From assembly GCA_947652605.1 (NCBI GenBank), contig CANTFG010000253.1, forward strand, positions 1-64,000: a DNA stretch of 64,000 nt, written 5' to 3'. The stretch comes from Elmis aenea. Taxonomy: Eukaryota > Arthropoda > Insecta > Coleoptera > Elmidae. The position numbers and the translations under genes are program-made. Below the pieces are notes generated by a model. The model had not been told where the DNA came from. It searched no databases and saw nothing but the letters and a program-made list of their open reading frames with translations. Shown piece by piece: positions 44,608 through 55,837 of the stretch; within the stretch, counting starts at the first letter, position 1; each line of letters starts with the position of its first letter.

Positions 44608-46326
44608 CAGGGTGCTCATTTTTCTAACCTGTTGTATGGGTAACTCCGTTAATATTAGAGATACAGAAACGTTTAAATTAGCGAATTTGTGCAGAATTTA
44701 AAGGGAAATCTGATGCCATTTTCAAATTTGACCTACATCCTCAACTTTTTGAAATATTTTGAAAAAACTGAAAAAGGTCGATTTTTTCAAACTTGAATAA
44801 TTCCGTAACCATATGAGTTAGAACAAAAATAAAAAATGGCTCTTATTGATCTTTTTACGTAGATTTTAAATATGTTAACAAAATTTTCATAGCACTCTCG
44901 ATTTCCGAGCTATAGCACAAACTTGCATTTTTTTAAATGGAAGTCATAGTTGGCTGTGGTCTTATTAAAAAGGTTATTTTTTTCTCGTTTCAATGATATA
45001 AGGTTTGTTATGCTTTACTCTTGTAGTTTTTCTTTAAATAACGAAAAATAATTTTACATGTTCACTGCCTACTAATAGATGGGAGTAATCCCGTGTTGAT
45101 GTTCTTTTTTTTTGGATGTGACATTTAGGAGTTGTGTCTTATTTTACTCACACATTTTATTTACTGATGAAGCCAAATTCACAAGTAACGGAATATTCAA
45201 CAGACACAATTATATTTACTGGTCTCAAAATAATCCTCGCCGTACTATTGAAAGATGAGATCAGAATATGTTCGATAAATGTTTGGTGTAGTATCTTTAG
45301 TACAAAAATAATTGGTCCATACTTTTACAATGAAAATTTAAATGGTGATCTGTATTTGTCATTTTTGCAAAATGAACTGGACATCATATTAAATGAAGTT
45401 CCGTTGAATTTAGTGCAAAATTTTAATTATTTGCAACATGACGGTGCTTTTGCGCACAATTTAAGAACTGTGTCTGATTATCTGTCTAATCGTTTTCCTA
45501 GATGGATTGGCAATAATGACTCTGTGAGATGGACGGCAAGTTCACCGGATTTAACACCACTTGATTGTTTTTTGTGGGTACGCTTAAAGATAAGGTGTAT
45601 ACCAAAAGGCCTGATGATATTTCTTTATTAGAAAACATTGTTTTTGAAATTTACAATAAACTCAATCAAAAATTTTGATCAACACAAGAGAGAGATTTAT
45701 ACGTACCTATAACAAACAATAAATGTTATTTGACAAACTTTAAGGTTTTGTTTTTAAAATTTGTAACTGGCTTATAATTGCTACACTAACAATAAGAGCC
45801 AACTCTTTAATGTCACATCGAAAGAAAAATAACATCAACACGGGATAACTCCCATCTGATAGTAGGCAGTGAACATGTAAAATGATTTTTGCTTATTTAA
45901 AGAAAAACTACAATAGAAAAGCATAACAAACCTTATATCATTGAAACGAGAAAAAAATAACCATTTTAATAAGACCACAGCCAACTATGACTTCCATTTA
46001 AAAAAATGCAAGTTTGTGCTATAACTCGGAAATCGAGAGTGCAATGAAAATTTCGTTAACATATTTAAAATCTACGTAAAAATATCTACAAAAGCGAATT
46101 TTTATTTTTGTTCTAACTTATATGGTTACGGAATTATTCAAGTTTGAAAAAATCGACCTTTTTTGGTTTATTTCAAATATTTCAAAAAGTTGAGGACGTA
46201 GGTCAAATTTGAAAATGGCATCAGATTTCCCTTTAAATTCTGCACAAATTTGCTATTTTAAACGTTTCTGTATCTCTAATATTAACGGAGTTACCCATAC
46301 AACCGGTTAGAAAAATGGGCATCCTG
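44608..46326. mobile_element. Family-10 mariner-like element with ~510-bp inverted repeats
   Basis: TA-flanked (44606-44607, 46327-46328). Inverted repeats 44608-45125 and 45815-46326 are well matched. The subterminal motif (tgggtaactccgttaa, agagatacag) and interior core catagttggctgtgg are present. The centre holds a partial transposase on the plus strand. Structural twin of 13165-15362. Confidence 0.9.
45133..45700 (+). pseudogene. Mariner-superfamily transposase, N-terminally deleted
   Basis: The catalytic core starts with ILFTDEAKFTSNGIFNRHN (first Asp at about 45166). It shifts frame near 45250 to INVWCSIFSTKIIGPYF and LQHDGAFAHNL (second Asp), then SPDLTPLDCFLW (third Asp). There are 40 residues between the second and third Asp, one fewer than in the 13737-14795 copy. 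A C-terminal shift gives DKVYTKRPDD. The helix-turn-helix DNA-binding half is missing. Confidence 0.85.
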
Positions 46327-46709
46327 TATATTTGGAATGAAAAAAAAAAGGAATTTAAATAGGTCATAGTCATAGCCAACTATAGCTTCATTTAAAAAAA
46401 AAGGTAAGTTTGTGCTATAACTTTTTAACGGCGAGCGTAAAAAATTGTTTTAGTGCCATCAAAGTTTACATAGAAATACCTAATTTTTTTTTTGATATTC
46501 ACAACAATAAGGGAGAGATGACGCATTATAAATATGACAAGAAAACACTTTTTATTCAATAACTCGAAAACCGGAAATGATAAAATATTTTTGAAACCGA
46601 TTCTGAGTTTTTCTCAAAAAACTGCACATTTTTGGTAATTTAACCATTTCTCTATCTTGCCTAATAAGCGAGATACCCATGTAATCCCATCTAATTTGGA
46701 CCACTGGTA

Positions 46710-47251
46710 CATTCGATTTAATTTGTTTTTACAGTTAAATAAAACATTTCTTTGTGGAGGACAGTTGACCTAGGGGATAATTTGCGTTCTCCATTGCTTT
46801 CTCTCAACTCTGGTCACACTAAGAATGCCCCATCGCCCAATATTTGGAACCGCTGTGTTCAATAAGACCTCTGACAGATACTGTGATGGTCAGTAGCACA
46901 TCAAAGAGGTAAACGCGTTCGGGTTAACTCAAAATTGCCAGATAAATTGGATCAAAACAGTTTATTTTTATCTACTCTTTGTTTCCTCAACACTCGTTGG
47001 CATAATTTAATTTTATAGGGTAAGTTATTTGTGAAGCCTTTGCAGTAAATTTACGGGTCAACAAAGCACATTTTTCCTATTGGAGCTTTACGAATCTAAA
47101 CAGCGCGATTTTTGTTATTTTAAAACGCACAAAATACAGGGTGTCCTTAAAATAACCATATAATATGACGCTTCGCCTGGCATTGGTTAGTTTTATATTA
47201 TTTCAATCTTATTTCCTTTACTTTTAAATAATTAACAGGGAACAAACAAGT
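46710..47251. other. Unassigned; lone CAGGGTG terminus at about 47137
   Basis: A CAGGGTGTCC preceded by TA-like sequence at about 47137 suggests a foldback left end, but no right end of the same type is seen. Otherwise nothing recognised. Confidence 0.35.
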
Positions 47252-47371
47252 GAAATAACCTACAAAAATGCAAAATCTTAAGATAAAAATCAAGGTTGCC
47301 ATGCAGAAAAAACAATAAACATGGCAACCTTGATTTTTATCTTATGATTTTGCATTTTTTTAGGTTATTTC
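47252..47371. repeat. 52-bp near-perfect hairpin
   Basis: Arms 47252-47303 and 47320-47371 are complementary at 50 of 52 positions with a 16-bp loop. Core strings aaggttgccatg / catggcaacc. Younger-looking than nearby palindromes because of the near identity. It could be a small foldback repeat, an RNA hairpin source, or the centre of a larger decayed palindrome. Confidence 0.8.
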
Positions 47372-47379
47372 GCTTATTT

Positions 47380-47794
47380 TTAAAAATAGACATACAAAAT
47401 ATTATATCATTGTAAAGAGAAAAAAATAATCTTTAAATCTGTCATCACCTACTACGACTGCCATTTAAAAAAAAAGTTGTTTTGTCAAATATCTGGTACG
47501 GTAATTTATTTAAAAAAAAAATGACTATCGCCATCTTATAGAAAACAAAATTTACAAAAAAAAAATCCTTTGATATTTTTGTGTATTTGCAACAATAGCC
47601 GAGATATTTAAGTTTAAAAATTTTGATTGATTTTGGTTTTTCGTTATATCACGCAAGCCATGGAACTTTTTAACAAAACAAGATCTGGTTTAAAATACAC
47701 CCCTAAATAGCTAACTTTTGTCCCATTTAACTAACCTTGTATCTATAACGGTTTAAAAGTTACCCATGGTGAGCCTCGAATTCTGGACACACTG
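47380..47794 (-). mobile_element. Family-12 foldback right-half fragment
   Basis: Ends gaattctggacacactg followed by TA, with gtatctataacggtttaaaag as the subterminal region. The terminal bases match 16243 inverted. Left half missing. Confidence 0.55.
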
Positions 47795-47814
47795 TACATA
47801 TATGACAATTGCTC

Positions 47815-48060
47815 ACTCGTACAATGTTTTTTGGGGGCCCCCAAGAAAGTGGGGGCCCTAAGATATAGCTCGTGTAGCTTATACGTAAATCCTGCACTGA
47901 ATGTAACGCAAATTCTTCGTGTGGATGGCACTGCGAGCATTACCATGTAATGTTCGAACCGGCGCTCGCAGTGATCCATCGGCTGTCGGTTTTTGTGGCC
48001 AACACAAAGGCGCTCGCAATGCACGTTTGGACATATTTCGGTGTACCATGTAATGTTGTA
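47815..48060. repeat. Short inverted repeats in GC-rich segment
   Basis: Gggggccccc near 47832 repeats at 47852, and cactgcgagc / gctcgcagtg pair across 47929-47971. Immediately upstream of the MADF pseudo-exon; relation unknown. No tRNA fold could be drawn from the gttcgaacc string at 47950. Confidence 0.4.
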
Positions 48061-48111
48061 ATGTAATAGCGCGGAATACTACAGTATCTGCGAATTTATT
48101 GAGTGTTAATG

Positions 48112-48345
48112 ATGTGGACCAAAGAAATGTGTTTGGAGTTGATAGAGCTGTATAAGAATAAGACCCTTATTTGGATTATAAAAGATTCCAACTATTACAA
48201 AAAACATTTAAAAAGTGATGCTTGAGGAGAAATTGCGCGATCTTTTGAAGTAGATATTGACGACTGCAAAAATAAAATGATAAGTTTACTGGCGTCGTAT
48301 CGAAGAGAAAAGGGGAAAATTAAAAGCAGCCTACAAAGGTACCTA
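48112..48345 (+). pseudogene. MADF-domain protein, first exon remnant
   Basis: From ATG at 48112 the frame reads MWTKEMCLELIELYKNK, LIWIIKDSNYYKKH, then an in-frame TGA (48223-48225) where the family usually has Trp (SDAW). It resumes as EIARSFEVDIDDCKNKM and SLLASYRREKGKIK. This is nearly a whole MADF (Myb/SANT-like DNA-binding) domain of about 75 residues. A donor-like aaaggtac follows near 48340. MADF proteins are DNA-binding regulators and are also multiplied by transposons in insects. No BESS domain or second exon seen. Confidence 0.75.
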
Positions 48346-48405
48346 CAAAAGGTGACAACATTTTATTACATATAGGTAGCTTATATTTATGTAAAGATAT
48401 TTATT

Positions 48406-48690
48406 TTACTTTGTTACTGATGCATACATGGGGATCTCGGAAACGGTAAAAGCTACTAGGTCGGTTAAATTAGAGGGAAACTGCCTACTTGAGAAGACGA
48501 TGCAAGTATAATAAAAATTTAACATTTTTATTATCGCTTTTAGTTTAGTTTTTGAGATACAGCATAAACTTACATTTTTTAAATACAAACAAACCATAGT
48601 TGATTTTGGCATCATTCAAAAGCTAATTTTTTCCTCTTTTCAACAATATATGACCTGATGTATCTATTTTGAAATTTGACGGCTAATCTA
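48406..48690 (+). mobile_element. Foldback left-arm fragment
   Basis: Contains catggggatctcggaaacgg, aggtcggttaaatta and ccatagttgattttgg, the shared subterminal and interior motifs, but lacks the CAGGGTG end. Truncated copy of an unassigned family. Confidence 0.5.
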
Positions 48691-48692
48691 TA

Positions 48693-50204
48693 CAGGGTGT
48701 CCCAGATTACATTTCCAGCATGGGGATCTCGCTTATTATAAGAGATACAGGTTTGCTTAAATTAGATGAATTATTCCTTGGTATGAGAGGAGCCACAATC
48801 AATTTTTAAAAGTACAAAATTCCTCGTGCTTCAGATGTTATAGCAAAAAATATGAAAATGTCCAATTTCTTTTTTCTTTCATAACTTTTTTGTCTTTATC
48901 ATTAGAACAATTTTTTTTGTACTTTCTTAAGGTACTTTTTAATGGAGAACGTAACTGTTATTTTAGATTATTTTTAACACTTATCATTTTCGAGATATTA
49001 CCCCTAATTTCATTTTTTCTTATGCGCCGTGAAGTTGGCTATGGAATAGTTGAATGTGCTTATTTTTTCTCTTTAAAATGAGATATTACTTGCTACGTTT
49101 ATATTATAAATAAGTCACAAAATTAAGAAAAATCGTATTTTACCTATCACTTATCAAGCTGTCTATAATAATAACAACAAAAAACCACTAATTATGTGTC
49201 AAATGACAGTTACCATTTGTCTGCGGTATCATTTATTAGAATTTTATAGTATTGTTGTATAATTCGATAGTCTTTGTAGCAAATTTGTTATCATATAATT
49301 ATGAGCACATTTACAACTAATTAAAAATTGTATATGTTGAAATGCCACTTTATTTACAATAGAAACTGTGTAAAATAAATAATTCTAATTAATTATTGAT
49401 TTGTTTTGGATTTTTGGTTGGTTTGTCGAAAAAACCATATACTTTTAAATTTATTTCCAAATTTTTGTAATTACGCATCCTTTGTTGCCTTTTCTCGGGA
49501 TATAGCTCTAATTATATTCGCTCAGCTTCTTCACAGTTTTTATGGCAAAGAATGTTGCATCTCAACATGTCAAATTAAATTGCTATTTTTAAATGTTGCT
49601 ATCATTATAACAATTACTACAAAGACTCTCAAATTACACAACAATACTATTAAATTCTCATAAATGATACCGCAGACAAATAGTAACTGTTATTTGACAC
49701 TTAATTAGTTGTTTTTGGTTTTTATTTTCATAGATAACTTGATAAGTGTTGGGTAAAATACGATTTTTCTTGATTTTGTGACTTATTTATAAAAATAAAT
49801 GCAGCAAGTAATATCTCATTGTAAAGAGAAAAAAAAAGCACATTCAACTATTCCATAACCAACTTCGCAAGCCGTAAGAAAAAATGAAGTTAGGGGTAAT
49901 ATCTCAAAAATGGTAGGTGTTAAAAATAATCTAAAATAACAGTTACATTCTTCATTAAAAAGTGCCTTAAGAAAGTACAAATAAAATTGTTCTAATGATT
50001 AAGACAAAAAAGTTACGAGAGAAAAAAGAAATTGGACATTTTCATATTTTTTGCTATAACATCTGAAGCACGAGAAATTTTGTACTTTTAAAAATTGTTT
50101 GTAGCTCCTCTAATACTAAGGAATAATTCTTCTAATTTAAACAAACCTGTATCTCTTATAATAAGCGAGATCCCCATGCTGGAAATGTAATCTGGGACAC
50201 CCTG
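48693..50204. mobile_element. Family-7 foldback element, complete (1.5 kb)
   Basis: TA-flanked palindrome starting CAGGGTGTCCCAG and ending CTGGGACACCCTG. Arms of about 700 bp pair along most of their length, leaving a short centre near 49300-49650. Non-autonomous; open frames (48890-49081, 49406-49663) are palindrome artefacts. Confidence 0.9.
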
Positions 50205-50206
50205 TA

Positions 50207-51708
50207 TATCTCAGGAACGAAGTCAATTATGGACAAACGAAAGATATTTTTTTGCGCAAGAGAAAAATACGCGCAAGGCGGTGTCTAGCGGTGAAGGAAA
50301 GAGTGTTGTAGATAAAAATTTGAGCCAATCGATGTTCAACGACTCGCTTAGTAATACTCGATATATCTAGTGAACATAGAGACATGTAACGTGCAACAAA
50401 CGAAAGGTAATTTATTGCGCAAAGAGAACTTTACGCGCAAAGAAAATTCTACGCGCAAGTCGGGAACCGGAATCGCTAGTAGTAATAATAAAGCAAAGAC
50501 GACGTTTCTATTAGGCATGTGCGTGGCAATTCAGCGGATCAACCAAAACAACAACAGGTTTCGCATCGTGCTCGTGTACCGTCCAAACAATTCACATTAC
50601 ATTACACGTTACATTACATTACATGTCACATACGTCTAGAACCACCCTCACAGTAAATATAATTTAGTAATTTTTTTTTTCTGTAAACAAATTTTTGTTA
50701 CAATATTAGAGTGATCGCACCCAAAAGTGGACCGCGAGATGCGCAAAGAGAGGGGATCGCGATTGATATTTAGACTTTTCTAAAAACGTTGACTTTTAGT
50801 GGACTTAATTTGACTACTGTGATTTACAGGTTATTACCACGTTGCTGAGACAGGCCGATGTTTTTAGGTGGTGCAGTAATAAACGCTTTGGACCTGTTTT
50901 GGTTTCTGCGTCACAGTCCACTTCTCGCTGCGACCACTCTAAGTATTGGGTCGTTTGGACCCGAACGGAGCATGCGCGTAACGAGTGCGAACAGAAGAGC
51001 AGGATTAAAAAATTAAATTTCGTTAAATCGTAGCCACATGTGGCCAGAATACGGTTGATCATGCGCCCAGAAAAATAAAGTATTTTAAAATATCCTAATA
51101 AACTCGGAAGACTTCTACATTTCTGAATTATTACTTCTCCGTTCCATAAAATATAAATAAAACGAGTCCCTGCTACTTTCAAATCCTTTATCGTGGATAT
51201 AAAATGAACTAATATATTTTTATAACACCTTATTTCATATTCAAATAAAAGTGCCAATAAAGCGCTTAAAATTATTGTCCTCAACAAAAAGAACATAATA
51301 TTTCCATCCGGTCTGATATATTCCTCTAACGTTCAGAAGAGATTCTAATAGCGAAGGCAAAGTCAAGGCGCCGTTGGAAATTTGTAATAAAACGCACCTG
51401 TCTACCAATTTTAGCGGTAACCAACGTATAAGCTGTCAAAATATCCCGCGTTCAATATTGGGAACGTTCCTTTATGATTTTATCCTGTGGAAATCCCATA
51501 TTCCCATTCTCTCACACCACCGACCGGCCCCTCCCCCTAGCTCTTTCCTTATAATATTAACAGTTTCTGCAAAAAAAGAGAACACCTAAAAGTCGCAGAT
51601 CGTATTGTGACCTATTTACTGAGTAGGATTATAAGGTCCTTCGTACTTATTTTCTTTTTAATGTAATAATGTAATGTAGGAGAAAGCAATATAGAATATA
51701 TACATTCT
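50207..51708. other. Unassigned; possible host or unknown repeat
   Basis: Repeated gcgcaa-type strings near 50250-50470 and an attacattac run at 50592-50630. The frame 50370-50639 is short-repeat-rich and matches nothing known. 50814-51296 (minus) and 51374-51589 also lack recognisable domains. The 50700-51010 stretch is GC-richer. No paired termini found. Confidence 0.3.
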
Positions 51709-53144
51709 GCAATTTGCGGACGACCAGGTGCTTATAGACCAAGATAATGATGATCTCCAATACATGACCAGGAAAATTAAAGAAGAATACGAAAAAGCGG
51801 GGCTTTCAATAAATACGGAGAAAACTAAATACCTCTGTATTGGGGGGAGAATCCGATGATCTAGAATGAGAAAGAGGAAAGAAAATATCTAAACGCAATG
51901 GCTACCACAACCTGGGTGTAAAAATTCAGATGATGGAAAGAATGAAAAAGAAATTTGACAACGAATACGTCAAGGAAGAAGAGGTATCAAAAGGCTAAAT
52001 GGAATATGGTGGAGTAAAGAAACAACAAAGAAGAGAGAATACAACATATACAACACAGTTACTAAAAGTATAGTATTGTATGGAACAGAAGCATGGAGGT
52101 GGACAGAAGCAGATAAAAGAAGGCTGGAAGCTCTGTGGATGGATGCCCTAAGAGGATCGTGTACAATGTCTAGACTAGGGTACCGAACACAACAATTAAA
52201 GAAATAATCGGACTGCGGGACTCTATAACGCGAGAGGCAGAAAGACGACAACTAATTTGGTACTGTAATGGTCGCATATAGTATATTTAATAATTTAAAA
52301 ACAATTTTTAATTTACTCGCGTAACATCATAAAGTATTATTTAGTTATTTTTCTGTTTCTAGAAAACCATAAATAACATGTTTAAAGTTAAAGAAAGCCA
52401 CATGTGTTTTAAAAAACGCGTGTAGATTATAATATTTATATTTTCTCAGGGTGTTTTAGTAAACAAAACACTTTTAAAATCGTTATCAATACAAGGGTTT
52501 CTAATAATTACCGAGTCAAGGGCTAATTCCCAATGCTAGACCAAATAAGCGTTGACTGATTTGTTATGTCATAAATTTGTCTTTTATTGCATTCTAAGAA
52601 AACGAATGCAGGTCAAACCATAACATCTGGCAACCCTAAGCTTAACATTCCTCGGGGATGCCCGCCCTATTTGTCTAGCGATTGTGTTGCGAATTATATT
52701 TCTGATTTATTTAATGTTCATATTTGTGCAGATATTATTATTTATAACTGATTACAATTACATGTAAAATATTGAGTAATTGAAGTTACTAATTGATATG
52801 ATTTTACATTGGTTTAGTATATTTTGTTTTCAAGTAACAGATTTCGACGTTTAATGGAGGGGAGAACTTAAGTTAAAATTGTTAGAAAACTATTTATTTT
52901 GAGAAGCTCCAATAATCGACGAGCTAACGGATTCAGAAATCACCCCACCATTATACACAAATCTGAATAACGAATTAACGAATGTATATGTGTTAATATC
53001 CACCCTAATTATTTAACATCTCTTGCACGATTTGTCCATCCCAAAAAATAGGCGGTTTTGACCGTCAGGTATCCAGCGAAAGGGTATAAAAGGCATTGTT
53101 TTACAGTAATCGAGGTTCACTTTTTTGATAACCATTTTCTTTGG

Positions 53145-53395
53145 GACCTAGCGATAGATGTGCTCTCCACAAAGCAATTTGTAGGCAGGGCACTCCCTTG
53201 GTCAGTCAATATTTCCAAATTTGCGTTAAACTCCGACTCTCGGATCGATGTTTTCTCCCAGAAGAAATTCTGAGGCAGGGAACTCCCAGAGTCATTGTTT
53301 CTAAATTTGCGTAAAAAATTGTAACGACTAAATGATAGATGTTCTCTCCACAAAGCAATTGGTAAGGCAGGGAACTCCGTTAGTCACCTTAACAA
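53145..53395. repeat. ~90-bp tandem repeat, 3 units, inside the candidate LTR
   Basis: Units starting near 53151, 53244 and 53334 share gatagatgt, ctctccacaaagcaatt, aggcagggaactcc and ctaaatttgcgt. Divergent between units. Could be an enhancer-like array downstream of the TATA box. Confidence 0.75.
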
Positions 53396-53761
53396 ACGTG
53401 TATCTTTATTAGTAACAAATTGCGTGATATTTTTCGGCCCTCCGTAAATTTAAAACCCAATGCCTTCGCAATTAATCCACCGGACAACCCCGCATTAACG
53501 ACCCGATTGCGCAATAATATTCCCAACTGCATCATCTTAAATAACAATTCACCACTCCTTAATTAATCCTCCTTACAATCACTGATACAACCTAGAATCG
53601 CGAAATCTCACAATTACCATATTACACGTCCCATAATAATCCACCATTTCCCAATCACTCCGCCATACGATGCCTCATAAAACCTCTAATTACGAATACC
53701 AAAAATCACCCACTCCGAAACCAATAATAAAACCTTAAATGTGACAATCACCCCGAATCTC

Positions 53762-53940
53762 CAACAATAATTCCTAATATGTGACAATAATAAGTACCCG
53801 AAATAATCTAACCCTAATAATTCCTAATATGTGACAACCATCCACGAAATAACCTTGCCTAATAATCATCCCTAATATGTGAGAATTATCCACGAAATAA
53901 CTACGAATAATAATTCCTTATATGTGACAATTATCTACGT
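53762..53940. repeat. ~55-bp tandem repeat, 4 units, inside the candidate LTR
   Basis: Each unit contains cctaatatgtgacaa followed by a ccacgaaataa-like string. Four degenerate copies lie in a row between the first array and the LTR's 3' end. Confidence 0.75.
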
Positions 53941-54440
53941 AATGAAACGTTAAATAATAAACAAAATCTACAACATCTTGTTTGTTTTATTTACTGTCTA
54001 ATAAACCTATAGCTGTTCTAAATACTGGAGTTCTCTATGGAAACACAACGTAGCAGGGTCCTACACTAAAATATGACGATCATGAGCCATAACATCGTTT
54101 AAGCAACTTCGCTAATTCACCAGAACTACCGTACTCAGTATAAAAGAAAATAAGTAAAAAAGCATAAGGACTTTTAATAATACTGAGCCAAGTACGGTAC
54201 GTTACAGTACGGACATGTAAGAACGATGGCAGACCATCGACTGCCAAAAGTAACGCTGGATTGGGTCCTTCCGGAAAAGAGAAAACGAGGCAGACCCAGG
54301 AAGACGTGGAACGAGGGCATTCAGAGAGCTATGAGCGAGAGAATTCTGCAAAAGGACCAGTGGCAGGATAGGAAGGGGTGCAGGAACAGTCTGGAGATCG
54401 GACAGCGCCGATAGACGCTATATAACCGATAAGTTGAATG

Positions 54441-54570
54441 TGGTACTCTTGTCAGTGACGAATTAAGGTTGTTATGGGTCCCAGGCCGTAAGGGTGGAAT
54501 GGGCCCCTAATTCTAAGAAGTCCGGCGAAAATTAAAAAGACAGAATTTTGTGCGTTTCTAGTAAAGTTTT
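54441..54570. other. Unassigned spacer
   Basis: Contains tcccaggccgtaagggtgg, possibly a hAT-end scrap. Nothing else. Confidence 0.3.
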
Positions 54571-54939
54571 GGGTATCGTAAAACACAAACAAGAAATAAT
54601 TACGAGAAAAACAGAGATGACAGCTAAGGACAATGTTGCCATATGTATTACTGTCATTAAAATCAGTGATTTACATATTTTCAACACCATTTTTTGAAAG
54701 GAAGAACACAATATCTAGGAAAAAATACTATTCGAAATCTATTTTTATTCCAAATTGCAGCTTTTTCATTTGCAAGTATTAAATAATAACGCCTACTAAA
54801 GGACTAAATGTCAAAGCTTTGAGGACCTCTTGCAGACACAGCAAGCGTGGTACAACATTTTCGTATTAAGATTTTCGACTTAGAATTTTACGAAGAACAT
54901 CGCCCCGTGTAGCCCTTCCGCCAATTTTTACACACCCTG
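54571..54939. mobile_element. Family-6 foldback, right half
   Basis: Matches the right half of 21884-22483 in inverted comparison and ends TTTACACACCCTG before TA (54940-54941). Left half absent. Confidence 0.75.
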
Positions 54940-55199
54940 TATATATGACTTGGAGTTGTTTTTAACTAATAAACCGCTCCTTCCGTTTCTGGGTTATTTA
55001 TTTTAAATATTTATTTAATTGATTACGTCCCGGAATCCCGGGAAATCCCGGAAAGGAGACCGACCGATTTCTTCCCGGAATCCAGGACAAGCAAAAATGT
55101 CAAATATGTGAAATCCAATTACCAATAAACAAATAAAAATACAAAATTCATACAAAATTCAAATAACCTTATGAATAAAAACAAAAGTAACTTATTATA

Positions 55200-55809
55200 C
55201 AGGGTGTATATAAATTGGCGGAAGCGCTAAAAGTAGCGATGTTCTTCGTAAAATTCTAAGTCGAAAATCTTAATACGAAAATGTTGTACCATGCTTGCTG
55301 TGTTTGCAAGAGGTCCTCAAAGTTTTAACATTCAGTCCTTTAAAAAGCGTTAATATTTAATATTTTTTAATGAAAAAACTGCGGTTTGGAATAAAAATAA
55401 ATTTTGAAAATTATTTTTCCTAGATATTGTGTTTTTCCTTACAAAAATTGGTGTTGAAAATATGTTAATCACTGATTTGAATGAAAATGATACACATGGC
55501 AACATTGTCATTAGCTGTGATCTCTGTTTTCTAGTTTGTGTTAGTCGATACCTAACAGTTTGCAGCTAGGTTGACGAACTGAAGGCTTTTAGTTCGAACA
55601 AATATTATAAATACCTAAGTAAAAATTGCTGATAAAAAAATGTCCAAACGCGAATTAATGGATGCAATGTTGCCAAATTTTTGTTTCTTTAAATGGTTCC
55701 TGAGGCCATAGGAAGCATGGTACAACATTTTTGTATTAAGATTTTGGACTTAAAATTTTACGAAGGTTATCGTCACGTGTAGCGCTTCCGCCAATTTATA
55801 CACACCCTG
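55200..55809. mobile_element. Family-6 foldback element, complete (610 bp)
   Basis: TA-flanked (55198-55199, 55810-55811), CAGGGTGTATATAAA start and inverse end. Arms share attggcggaagcgctaa-type subterminal sequence. Non-autonomous. Confidence 0.85.
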
Positions 55810-55837
55810 TATGTATAACTTAAATATTTATTTTCCT

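Larger units (their letters stand above)
44496..46707. mobile_element. Family-3 foldback with nested mariner-like element
   Basis: Left CAGGGTGCTCC after TA (44494-44495); right end ggaccactgg then TA. Right arm 46330-46707 corresponds to the right arm of 3310-6025. The left arm is mostly displaced by the element at 44608-46326, which has its own TA flanks. Confidence 0.75.
52264..54206. mobile_element. Probable solo LTR, 1943 bp, 4-bp duplication
   Basis: Bounded by TGTAA...TTACA and by gtac on both sides (52260-52263, 54207-54210). The flanking LINE frame is continuous without it. A TATA-like ggtataaaag at about 53084 and AATAAA strings near 53950 and 53998 fit an LTR. No gag/pol or primer-binding site is present. 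A 4-bp duplication suggests a Gypsy-type element. A DNA transposon with TGTAA ends cannot be excluded. Confidence 0.65.
51712..54418 (+). pseudogene. LINE reverse transcriptase C-terminal part, interrupted
   Basis: Reads QFADDQVLIDQD (catalytic FADD), GLSINTEKTKYLCIGG, then after frame changes IVLYGTEAWRWTEADKRR and SRLGYR. It continues beyond the insertion as YGHVRTMADHRLPK and KRKRGRPRKTW with AMSER. Same thumb-and-tail organisation (YGxExW, WYGHV, KRGRPxxxW) as insect LINE proteins. Stops and frameshifts plus the 1.9-kb insertion inactivate it. Confidence 0.85.
51709..54440 (+). mobile_element. LINE 3' half, split by a later insertion
   Basis: Two coding parts, 51712-52263 and 54207-54418, join in frame when 52264-54206 is removed (IW + YGHVRTM). 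The 5' end is truncated at about 51709. No clear poly-A tail or target duplication after 54440. Confidence 0.8.

Noticed and set aside
47940..47975. gttcgaacc string as a tRNA T-arm
   Set aside because: No acceptor, D or anticodon stems could be placed around it; it belongs to a short inverted repeat.
50370..50639. 89-codon frame as a gene
   Set aside because: Built from short internal repeats (gcgcaa, attacattac) with no domain.
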